In this document: positions 1 through 6,404 of the stretch, piece by piece | How positions within the stretch are numbered: the stretch's first letter is position 1 | Layout: each line of letters begins with the position of its first letter | Origin: Dehalococcoidia bacterium | GTDB lineage: Bacteria > Chloroflexota > Dehalococcoidia > DSTF01 > JALHUB01 | NCBI GenBank assembly: GCA_022865685.1 | Contig: JALHUB010000047.1 | Coordinates: forward strand, 1 to 14,625 | Reading direction: 5' to 3' | DNA: 14,625 nt | The notes under the pieces: generated by a model | The model's input: the letters and a program-made list of their open reading frames with translations, nothing else | The model's database searches: none | Told to the model about the DNA's origin: nothing | Made by a program: the position numbers and the translations under genes

Positions 1-119
1 ATGTTGGATTTGCCCGAGTTGTTGGGGCCTACCAGCGCGACGAGATCGGACAGTTCCTCAAGGTGCACGTCAGCCAGAGATCGGAATCGCTCTATGTGCA
101 CGGCTCGGACTAGCTTCAT
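1..119 (-). CDS. P-loop ATPase, OLD/RecF/SMC-like, N-terminal fragment
   Basis: This is a partial gene that starts at 119 on the minus strand and runs off the left edge after 39 codons. The translation opens with MKLVRAVHIERFRSL and reaches a Walker A motif, GPNNSGKS, at residues 31-38. A short beta-strand, then FRSL/FRS, then GPNNSGKSN is typical of the AAA_15/AAA_21 and OLD-family ATPases, in which the ATPase is often followed by a TOPRIM nuclease. Those parts lie outside the window, so nuclease function cannot be judged. A strong ribosome binding site (AGGAG, AAAGGAG) lies just upstream and overlaps the nadD stop region; the gap to nadD is 17 bases, so co-transcription with obg-nadD is likely. 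Alternatives are RecF-like repair proteins or the ATPase subunit of a defence system. The P-loop is certain; the subfamily is not. Confidence 0.75.
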   Translation of the reverse strand, partial: MKLVRAVHIERFRSLADVHLEELSDLVALVGPNNSGKSN

Positions 120-136
120 CGCTACTCCTTTCTCCT

Positions 137-769
137 CTACCTGTGGCCGCGAGCGGGTTCTTGCGAATAGAGGCGATGTTCCTTGATATAGGCTTCGACG
201 GCGGGAGGCACGAGCCCGTCCAGCGATACGCCCTTTCGCGCCCACTCCCGTATCGCCGTGCCGCTGACGTCCACGAACGACATCGGCAGGATCACCAGCC
301 GATGCGAGATGCCGGGGATCGCCGCCTCCAGGTCCGTCAGGTCGAGGTCGCGGCCCGGCGAGCGCAGCGCCACCGCCAGCCACGCCAGCGCGGCTATCCG
401 GTGTGGGTCCTTCCAGTTCGGCATGTCCAGCAACGCGTCCTGCCCCATCACAAAGAACAGCTCCGTCTCCGGCCCGTAGCGCGCCAGCACCTCCCCCAGC
501 GTGTCGACGGTGTACGACGGCCCGGGCCGGTCCAACTCCAGCGTCGACACCTCGCATCCGGGCAGCGAGTCGACGGCCAAACGCGTCATCTCCAGACGGT
601 GCTCGGCGGCGCTTATGGGCTGTCCGGCCTTACGCCAGGGGTCGCCCGCCGGCACGAACAGCAGCTTGTCCAGCCCCAGGTGCTCGATGGCGACCTCCGC
701 CAGCCTCAGGTGCCCGACATGAGGCGGGTCGAACGTGCCGCCGAGAACGCCCAGCTTCAACCTACCCAC
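137..769 (-). CDS. nadD: Nicotinate-nucleotide adenylyltransferase
   Basis: NadD transfers AMP from ATP to nicotinic acid mononucleotide, making deamido-NAD in cytoplasmic NAD synthesis. The 210-residue protein has the usual family length. The nucleotidyltransferase signature GGTFDPPHVGH is at residues 10-20 (HxGH included), the MGQDALLDMPNWKD segment that contacts substrate is at 108-121, and the ISSTxIR-like motif appears as VSGTAIRE at 168-175. The start is GTG at 767-769. It overlaps the end of obg by 13 bases in another frame, so translational coupling is likely; obg-nadD is a common bacterial pair. The next gene, an ATPase, begins 17 bases downstream. Nothing looks damaged. Confidence 0.96.
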   Translation of the reverse strand: MGRLKLGVLGGTFDPPHVGHLRLAEVAIEHLGLDKLLFVPAGDPWRKAGQPISAAEHRLEMTRLAVDSLPGCEVSTLELDRPGPSYTVDTLGEVLARYGPETELFFVMGQDALLDMPNWKDPHRIAALAWLAVALRSPGRDLDLTDLEAAIPGISHRLVILPMSFVDVSGTAIREWARKGVSLDGLVPPAVEAYIKEHRLYSQEPARGHR

Positions 770-2025
770 TCCATCTCCAGGCCTGCCACACGGATGCGGT
801 CGCCCGGTCGCACGCCGGCCCGTCGCAGCGCCGCCCCGACACCCATTCGCACCAGGCGACGCCGTATCTCCGCCTGCGTCTCCCGCGAGTCGCCGGTCAG
901 TCTCCGCACCATCCTCTCCGCTAGTTCGCCCTCCACCGCGAACATGCCGTCGACCTGTCTGATAACGAAGCGCGGCCCCCTCGGCTGCAGCTCGATGACC
1001 GGCCCGGCGCTGACCTGCTCTTCTGCCGCGGCCCGCTCCTCTGGGAGCACGGCCATCACCCTGTCCAGCAGCTCCTCGACGCCCTCGCCTGTGGCCGCTG
1101 AGATGAACATCGGCTCGATGCCCGCTTTCGCCAGCGCCGAGCGTATCTCTTCCTGACGCTGTCGCACCTCCGGCACGTCCAGCTTGTTTACGGCCAAGAT
1201 CTGTCTCTTGCGCGCCAGCTCCTCGCTGTACGACGCCAGCTCCGCGTTGATCGTCTCGACATCCTCAAGCGGGCTCGACCGCGTGCCATCGACCAGGTGG
1301 ATGAGAACGCGCGTCCTTTCGACGTGGCGCAGGAACTCGAGGCCTAGGCCCGCGCCCTCGTGTGCGCCGGCGATGAGCCCTGGTATGTCCGCCAGCACGA
1401 CCGTCGCCCAGCCGCGCTCGACGACGCCTAGCACCGGCTCCAGCGTAGTGAACGGGTATGCCGCGACCTTCGGCCTCGCCGCCGACACAGTTCGCAGCAG
1501 CGTCGACTTGCCGGCGTTCGGCAGCCCGATGATCCCCACATCCGAGATCAGCTTCAAGTCGAGTTGCAGTTCCATCTCCTCGCCCGGCTCACCCTTTTCC
1601 GCGATTCGCGGCGCCCGGTTCGTCGAAGTCGCGAAGTGCACGTTGCCACGGCCTCCTCTGCCCCCCTTCGCGACGACTACGCGCTGCCTCTCGCTCGTCA
1701 GGTCGGCTATCACTTCTCCCTCGCCTGCCTCGTCGATCCGTCGCACTACAGTCCCGGCTGGCACACCCACGATCAGGTCCTCGCCATTCGCGCCGTGCTT
1801 CTTGGCGCCGCTGCCGTGGCCGCCGTTCTCCGCGCGGTACATCCGTCGCCGCCGGAAGTGCGCCAGCGTGCTCAACCCCGGGTCAACCTCGATCATCACG
1901 TTTCCGCCCCTGCCCCCGTCGCCGCCATCAGGGCCGCCCTTCGGGACGTACTTCTCCCGTCGAAAGCTGACGGAGCCGTCACCGCCTTTTCCGGCCTGCA
2001 CGTTGACAACGACGCGATCGATCAT
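757..2025 (-). CDS. obg: Obg-family GTPase (ribosome assembly)
   Basis: Obg is an essential GTPase that acts in large-subunit ribosome assembly and stringent-response signalling. The 422-residue protein has the three expected parts. The glycine-rich Obg fold occupies residues 1-157, with repeated GGxGG segments near 30-42 and 121-127. The G domain has G1 GLPNAGKS at 167-174, FTT at 192-194, G3 DIPG at 213-216, G4 NKLD at 280-283 and SAA at 309-311. A C-terminal OCT domain spans about 342-420. The OCT domain is found in Firmicutes, Actinobacteria, Deinococcus and Chloroflexota types but not in E. coli ObgE. The start ATG at 2023-2025 follows an AGGTGG ribosome binding site with 6-base spacing. 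The end overlaps nadD. All GTPase motifs are intact. Confidence 0.97.
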   Translation of the reverse strand: MIDRVVVNVQAGKGGDGSVSFRREKYVPKGGPDGGDGGRGGNVMIEVDPGLSTLAHFRRRRMYRAENGGHGSGAKKHGANGEDLIVGVPAGTVVRRIDEAGEGEVIADLTSERQRVVVAKGGRGGRGNVHFATSTNRAPRIAEKGEPGEEMELQLDLKLISDVGIIGLPNAGKSTLLRTVSAARPKVAAYPFTTLEPVLGVVERGWATVVLADIPGLIAGAHEGAGLGLEFLRHVERTRVLIHLVDGTRSSPLEDVETINAELASYSEELARKRQILAVNKLDVPEVRQRQEEIRSALAKAGIEPMFISAATGEGVEELLDRVMAVLPEERAAAEEQVSAGPVIELQPRGPRFVIRQVDGMFAVEGELAERMVRRLTGDSRETQAEIRRRLVRMGVGAALRRAGVRPGDRIRVAGLEMEWVG

Positions 2026-2355
2026 TCATGCCACCTCACGCTCATTATACCCACCTACCCATGCAGGCAACTCCTCCCTCTCCACACTCGACCCTTGCGC
2101 GATTCCGTTTGATGAATGACCGATTCAGAGTCGTGGCTGCGAGATCGACTATCAGGTATGAACGCGGAAAGCGGGGAAAATGGTGATGCCGAACCGAGAA
2201 GTGTTGCCGGGCCTGTCGAAAAGCAAGGGTCGGCGGTGGAGAGCATGGAGATGTGTTTTGCGTTCTCCACAGAAGTCGACATAGCGAAGAACGCAATCCG
2301 ACGGGACGGATGAGGCTATGGACAACAGTGGGACAGTCTGTGGAATTCGACGCAG
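2026..2355. other. dnaA-obg intergenic region, weak oriC candidate
   Basis: No convincing gene lies in these 330 bases. The region holds several sequences related to the DnaA box TTATCCACA: CTCTCCACA at 2078-2086 (two mismatches), TTCTCCACA at 2263-2271 (one mismatch), and on the other strand TATGGACAA at 2317-2325 (two mismatches) and TGTGGAATT at 2339-2347 (three mismatches). A further TGTGGAAGA lies at 2362-2370, inside the last dnaA codons (two mismatches). Bacterial origins often lie beside dnaA. No perfect box and no marked AT-rich unwinding stretch is seen here, so the assignment is tentative. Confidence 0.3.
2044..2070 (-). promoter_or_regulatory. Candidate obg promoter with a very short leader
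   Basis: On the minus strand a perfect TATAAT lies at 2049-2044, with TTGCCT (4 of 6 to TTGACA) at 2070-2065 and a rather short 15-base spacer. Transcription would begin near 2037, only about 12 bases before the obg ATG and inside or next to its ribosome binding site. Either the leader is extremely short or the true promoter lies farther upstream. Confidence 0.45.
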
Positions 2356-3705
2356 TCAACCTGTGGAAGACGCGATACTATTGCGGATGGCGGTCAGGTC
2401 AGCGCTGGTCTGCGGAATTGCCGTCGACTCTCGCTCGATTTTGCGACAGGCGTAGAGGACCGTCGAGTGATCGCGGTCGCCGAAGAGCCTGCCGATCTGG
2501 GTTAGCGCCTGGCAGGAGTCTTGTCGCAGCAAGTACATGGCGACGTGGCGGGCCGTCGTGACGCGCTTGCCCCTGCCCTGCCCGCCGAGCGCCTGGCGGG
2601 GGATGTCGTAGTAGGAGCACACGGCCTCTATGACGCGCTCAGGCTTGGGCGACACGGGAGCCGGCTTCGCTGCAACGCACTTGATAGCGGAGCGGGCGAG
2701 CATGAGGTCGGCACGCTGGCCGCTGAGGCGCGCATAGGCAAGCACGCGATTGAGCGCGCCCTCTAGTTCACGCACGTTGGTGTAAGGCCGACCGGCGAGG
2801 AACTCCAGCGAGGCGTCATCCACCTCGGCGTGGAGTGAATCGGCCTTCCTACGCAGCAACGCAATCCGTGCGCCGCTCGGAAACATGGACAGGTCAGCGG
2901 TAAGTCCAGACTGAAAGCGGGAGCGAAGCCGGGGTGAGAAGTGCTCCAGCGCCTGCGGTGGTTCGTCGCTGGCCAGTACGAGCTGCTTGCCGGCGCCGTA
3001 GAGGTGGTTGAACGTGTGGAAGAACTCCTCCTGCGTGCCACCCTTGCCAGCGAGGAACTGCACGTCGTCCATCAGCAGGGCGTCGAGGGAGCGGTACTTG
3101 GCGCGGAAATCGTCGGTGCGTTTCTGGCGGGCGGCGGACACGAATTCGGAGAGGAACTGCTCCGCGGTGACGTAGAGCACGCGCTGGTTCGCTGCCAGCA
3201 ACCGGTGCGCAATGGCGTGCAGGAGGTGTGTCTTGCCCAGCCCGCTTTCGCCGTAGAGAAAGACGGGATTGTGCTGCGGCGCGCCGTTAAGGCCGGTTGC
3301 GCTACAGGCGGCGGCGTGCGCCAGGCGGTTGCAGTCGGCGACGACGAAGGTCTCGAAGGTGAAGAGCGGGTTGAGTCGCTGCTTCGGCAGGGGAGGGACG
3401 AAGTCTGATGCGTGCAGAGCATCTCGCGGCACCGGGGCGTAGCCTTCGACCGGCGCGCCGTCGACCCGGAAGGCCACCTGTAGCGGCTGCCCGACGATGC
3501 CGGACAGGGTCTTCGTTATGAGGTCGCTGAGGCGGTCGCGAAGCCATTCAGCGACGAAATCGGTCGGGACGCAGACGGTGAAGGTACCGTCCTCCAGGGC
3601 AAGACCTACCGAGTCGCGGAGCCATGTCTGGTAATTGGGGCGGGTGACCTGCAACTGCAACTGGCCGAGAGCCACTTCCCACAACGCCTCAGGAGAACGG
3701 TTCAT
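2356..3705 (-). CDS. dnaA: Chromosomal replication initiator protein DnaA
   Basis: DnaA binds origin boxes as an ATP-driven oligomer and opens the duplex. I chose the ATG at 3703-3705 (449 residues, protein start MNRSPEALWE), which matches the usual N-terminus of domain I; a longer reading to 3762 adds 19 residues without family resemblance. GAGG lies 5 bases upstream of this ATG. Domain I covers about 1-85, followed by a very short linker (about 86-110). The AAA+ domain has Walker A GESGLGKT at 152-159, Walker B LLMDD at 210-214, sensor 1 ASD at 245-247, the box VII region SPRLRSRF at 257-264, and sensor 2 near NVRELEGALNR at 310-320. DNA-binding domain IV has the signature around 382-423, including GDRDHSTVLYACRKI. 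It is followed by obg on the same strand after 330 bases. Confidence 0.97.
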   Translation of the reverse strand: MNRSPEALWEVALGQLQLQVTRPNYQTWLRDSVGLALEDGTFTVCVPTDFVAEWLRDRLSDLITKTLSGIVGQPLQVAFRVDGAPVEGYAPVPRDALHASDFVPPLPKQRLNPLFTFETFVVADCNRLAHAAACSATGLNGAPQHNPVFLYGESGLGKTHLLHAIAHRLLAANQRVLYVTAEQFLSEFVSAARQKRTDDFRAKYRSLDALLMDDVQFLAGKGGTQEEFFHTFNHLYGAGKQLVLASDEPPQALEHFSPRLRSRFQSGLTADLSMFPSGARIALLRRKADSLHAEVDDASLEFLAGRPYTNVRELEGALNRVLAYARLSGQRADLMLARSAIKCVAAKPAPVSPKPERVIEAVCSYYDIPRQALGGQGRGKRVTTARHVAMYLLRQDSCQALTQIGRLFGDRDHSTVLYACRKIERESTAIPQTSADLTAIRNSIASSTG

Positions 3706-4173
3706 GCGGGCCTCGCTGTTGCTCCTTCGCACGACGGAGTCGCGGCGCGCAGGGCACGCCACACCGCCGGCGCTAAAGATAGGTCGTTGCTTTTCCCTCG
3801 ATAAGGCTGCTTGTGGTAATTGGTGTCTCGGCTCAGACTACCGCTGACCCGGGGTTGGGAGCCACGGCAGCCGTCGCCTGTGGTTGTGGGCCGGGCGGGA
3901 GATCGGCCCTGCACCGGAGAGAATAGCGCCGACGGCGAAAGACGGTCAAGGCTCTTATGATCACTGGTCAAAGAAAAATGGCCTCTTTTCGAAAACGGAA
4001 AACGATGGCCTCGGCGCCCAAGGCAGCCCGCAGGGCATTCGTCAGATTCCGACCCGCGCCGGCCCCAATCAACGCCGCCGCCGTCAAGTTGCGGCCGCGA
4101 ATTGCCGTCCACTATAATGAGCATCACCGTAAGCGCCAGGGACGGACGCACGGCCGCGGCGCGGGATGTGAAC
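3706..4173. other. dnaA-coaX divergent intergenic region
   Basis: About 470 bases with no gene I can support separate the divergent dnaA and coaX starts. Sub-elements seen: weak box-like words TGTGGTAAT near 3811 and TGTGGTTGT near 3880 that could serve dnaA autoregulation; an imperfect dyad TGATCACTGGTCA at 3958-3970; a locally AT-rich stretch at about 3968-4003 containing the palindrome TTTTCGAAAA (3986-3995), flanked by two copies of ATGGCCTC (3978-3985 and 4005-4012); and the coaX promoter at 4089-4118. The AT-rich stretch is an alternative site for an origin unwinding element. No rpmH, a frequent dnaA neighbour, was found here. Confidence 0.4.
4089..4118 (+). promoter_or_regulatory. coaX-coaBC promoter
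   Basis: A perfect -10 TATAAT lies at 4113-4118, with TTGCGG at 4089-4094 as -35 (3 of 6 to TTGACA) and an 18-base spacer. Transcription should begin near 4125. This argues against coaX start codons at 4102 or 4117 and supports the start at 4174. Confidence 0.6.
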
Positions 4174-4971
4174 ATGCTGCTCGCCCTTGACATCGGCAAT
4201 ACGGCGATAACCATAGGCGTCTTTGACGGCGAAAAGATCCGCGCCCGCTGGAGCATCGCCACTGACGTCGAGAACCTCGTCGATGAGTACGCCATCCTCC
4301 TGCTCAGCCTCCTGCAGACAGAGGACCTCCGCGCCGCCGACATCGACGAAGCGGTCCTGGGCAGCGTCGTGCCCTCCCTCACGCCCGTCTTCCAGGACGT
4401 CTGCCGGCGGTACTTCAAGGTCGTGCCGCTGGTCGTCGACCCCGGCGTCCGCACCGGCATCCGCATCCTCTACGATAGCCCCCGCGACGTCGGCGCCGAC
4501 CGCGTGATCGATGCCGTCGCCGCTATCAAGCTCTACGGCCCGCCGCTGATCATCGTCGACTTCGGCACGGCGACGGTCTTCGACGCCATCTCCCGCGAGG
4601 GCGACTACGTCGGCGGCGCCATCGCCCCGGGCATCGGCATCTCGCTGGAGGCGCTGTTCGAGCGCACCGCGAAGCTGCCGCGCATCGAGCTGGAGCGGCC
4701 GAAGCATGCCATCGGCAAGACGACCGTCAATGCCATGCAATCCGGCGTCATCTTCGGCTACGTGGGGCTGATAGAAGGGATCATCGCCCGTATGAAGAAG
4801 GAGCTTGACGGCGACGCGAAAGTCATCGCGACCGGCGGCTACGCGCCCCTCATCGCGCGTGAGACGTCCGTCATCCAGGAAGTTAACGTGGATCTAACCC
4901 TCGTTGGCTTGCGCCTCATTCAAGAGGCCAACCGCGGCCAGGCCATGCCTACCGGCAGGCAGGGACGCTGA
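4174..4971 (+). CDS. coaX: Type III pantothenate kinase
   Basis: CoaX phosphorylates pantothenate, the first step of coenzyme A synthesis. Type III enzymes belong to the ASKHA fold and are not feedback-inhibited by CoA. The 265-residue protein shows the N-terminal phosphate motif DIGNT at 6-10, GADRVIDA at 107-114, the phosphate-2 segment VDFGTATVFD at 128-137 and GGAIAPG at 147-153. The ATG at 4174 is chosen because it gives the family N-terminus and lies downstream of the TATAAT at 4113-4118; GTG at 4168 is an alternative. The Shine-Dalgarno signal is weak. The last ten or so residues (QAMPTGRQGR) extend past the usual family end and are encoded by a palindromic repeat. coaBC starts 1 base after the stop, so the two form an operon. 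Confidence 0.95.
   Translation: MLLALDIGNTAITIGVFDGEKIRARWSIATDVENLVDEYAILLLSLLQTEDLRAADIDEAVLGSVVPSLTPVFQDVCRRYFKVVPLVVDPGVRTGIRILYDSPRDVGADRVIDAVAAIKLYGPPLIIVDFGTATVFDAISREGDYVGGAIAPGIGISLEALFERTAKLPRIELERPKHAIGKTTVNAMQSGVIFGYVGLIEGIIARMKKELDGDAKVIATGGYAPLIARETSVIQEVNVDLTLVGLRLIQEANRGQAMPTGRQGR
4946..4961. repeat. REP-like palindrome in the coaX 3' end
   Basis: TGCCTACCGGCAGGCA is an imperfect palindrome: 14 of 16 positions match its reverse complement, with the only mismatch pair flanking the CCGG centre. It encodes the MPTGRQ tail of CoaX and lies 12 bases before the coaBC start. Palindromes of this composition resemble dispersed extragenic palindromic repeats. No second copy is seen in this window, so its repeat status is inferred. 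Confidence 0.5.
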
Positions 4972-4972
4972 C

Positions 4973-6166
4973 ATGCTCGAAGGCAAGCGCATCGTAGTAG
5001 GCATAACCGGCAGCATCGCCGCCCACAAAGGAGCCGACCTTGTCAGCAAGCTGACGCAGGCCGGCGCTAAGGTCGACGTCGTCCTCACCGAGTCCGGGGC
5101 TCGATTCGTCACGCCGGTCGCCCTCCAGGGGCTGAGCGGCCGGCCCGTCTATACCGACGTTTTCGCCGCGACGGGCGACCTGGCGATCTCGCACGTCGAG
5201 CTGGGGCGTCGCGCCGACGCCGTCGTCATCGCGCCCGCAAGCGCCGCGACGATGGCCCGCCTGGCGCACGGCCTCGCCGACAACCTGCTCTGCCTCACTG
5301 TGCTCGCCACGGAGGCGCCCGTCCTCCTGGCGCCGGCCATGGATGCCCTCATGTTCGAGAACGCCGCCACTCAGGCCAACCTGGCGATTCTGCGGGAACG
5401 GGGGATGACCATCATCGGGCCGGCGGAAGGACGCCTGGCCAGCGGCATGCGCGGCCGCGGCCGCATGGTAGAGCCGGAGGCCATTGTCGGCGCCCTGCGA
5501 CGGCTTCTCGGCCGCAGCGGCGACCTGGCGGGCCGCAAGGTCGTCGTCAGCGCCGGCGGCACCCAGGAGCCGATCGACCCCGTGCGCTATGTCGGCAACT
5601 ATTCGTCGGGCAAGATGGGCTACGCCATTGCCGAGGCGGCGCGTGACCGCGGGGCGCGGGTCGTGCTCGTGAGCGCGCCCGTTGCCTTGTCGACGCCCTA
5701 CGGCGTGGAGAAGGTGCCCGTCACAACAGCGGAGGAGATGCGCGACGCCGTCGTCGCGGCCTGTGCCGGCGCCGACGTGCTGATCATGGCGGCCGCCGTC
5801 GCCGACTACCGGCCCGCCGAGCGCGCGGGGCAGAAGATCAAGCGCACGAAGGAGGGCATGACGCTCGACCTCGTGCCGACGCCCGACATCCTGGCGGAAG
5901 TCAAGGGCGACCTCGTCCGGGTCGGTTTCGCCGCCGAGAGTGAGGACCTGATGCGCAACGCGTCGGAGAAGATGGCGCGCAAGGGGCTGGACCTCATCGT
6001 CGCCAACGACATCACGGCCGCGGGCTCCGGCTTCGGCACCGACACGAACCAGGTGACGATCATCGACAAGTCAGGCGCCGCTGAGACGCTGCCGCTGCTG
6101 AGCAAGTACGAAGTCGCCTGCCGCCTCCTGGACCGCGTCGTCCCCCTGCTCAAGCGGTCATCATAG
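4973..6166 (+). CDS. coaBC: Bifunctional CoaBC: phosphopantothenoylcysteine synthetase/decarboxylase
   Basis: CoaBC couples cysteine to 4'-phosphopantothenate (CoaB, CTP-dependent) and decarboxylates the product to phosphopantetheine (CoaC, FMN-dependent). The protein has 397 residues, a normal length. The CoaC half (1-180) has GSIAAHKG at 13-20 and the active-site histidine H74 in SHVELGRRAD. The CoaB half (185-397) has the NYSSGKMG motif at 209-216, AAAVADYRP at 273-281 and the KIKR lysine motif at 288-291. Three CoaC motif positions differ from E. coli Dfp: PASANT reads PASAAT (88-93), PxMNxxMW reads PAMDALMF (121-128), and the cysteine of ACGD is serine in ASG (S157). The start ATG at 4973 gives the conserved N-terminus. 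It is the second gene after coaX. Confidence 0.95.
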   Translation: MLEGKRIVVGITGSIAAHKGADLVSKLTQAGAKVDVVLTESGARFVTPVALQGLSGRPVYTDVFAATGDLAISHVELGRRADAVVIAPASAATMARLAHGLADNLLCLTVLATEAPVLLAPAMDALMFENAATQANLAILRERGMTIIGPAEGRLASGMRGRGRMVEPEAIVGALRRLLGRSGDLAGRKVVVSAGGTQEPIDPVRYVGNYSSGKMGYAIAEAARDRGARVVLVSAPVALSTPYGVEKVPVTTAEEMRDAVVAACAGADVLIMAAAVADYRPAERAGQKIKRTKEGMTLDLVPTPDILAEVKGDLVRVGFAAESEDLMRNASEKMARKGLDLIVANDITAAGSGFGTDTNQVTIIDKSGAAETLPLLSKYEVACRLLDRVVPLLKRSS

Positions 6167-6234
6167 TCCGCAGAATCCCTCCGACAACCCTCACTGTAGA
6201 CCCCATTTCCGGTACCACCGACGAAGCCCAGATA

Positions 6235-6384
6235 GGACACGCGGCCGGACATTAGTGCGGACAAAATGCTGGACACTCCTTATTGCCAACTAGCCACTTG
6301 GAGCATAGAATAGATTCAGAAACTGGCCGATGCTGAGGACAAAACGTTGGACATTTCGTTGGACAAAATGCTGGACGTTATCTA
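6235..6384 (+). repeat. Two four-unit GGAC arrays at 12-base period
   Basis: GGAC occurs at 6235, 6247, 6259 and 6271, and again at 6337, 6349, 6361 and 6373. Each set is spaced by exactly 12 bases. Most units read GGACA; GGACAAAATGCTGGAC occurs exactly at 6259-6274 and 6361-6376, and a variant GGACAAAACGTTGGAC at 6337-6352. Both arrays have the same orientation and lie between coaBC and the Fic gene. They could be binding sites for a multimeric protein, either a transposase at a leftover element end or a repressor of the Fic gene. No transposase gene is present. Confidence 0.85.
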
Positions 6385-6404
6385 GAAGTATAGAGGGTTG
6401 ATTA

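Noticed and set aside
2296..2311. Hairpin ATCCG/CGGAT as a dnaA terminator on the minus strand
   Set aside because: The stem is only 5 bases and no clear T-run follows.
2116..2313. 65-residue open frame between obg and dnaA
   Set aside because: No family resemblance and no ribosome binding site, and it overlaps the DnaA-box-like cluster.
4102..4173. Upstream start (TTG 4102) for coaX
   Set aside because: It lies before the expected transcription start near 4125 and adds 24 residues without family match.
3884..4190. Short basic open frames between dnaA and coaX, considered as rpmH (L34) or another small basic protein
   Set aside because: They lack the L34 sequence pattern and a good ribosome binding site, run into the coaX promoter, and overlap each other in different frames.
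6235..6384. The GGAC arrays as a CRISPR
   Set aside because: The unit is only 12 bases with 4-5 conserved bases, there are no spacers of constant length around a 20-40 base repeat, and no cas genes are present.
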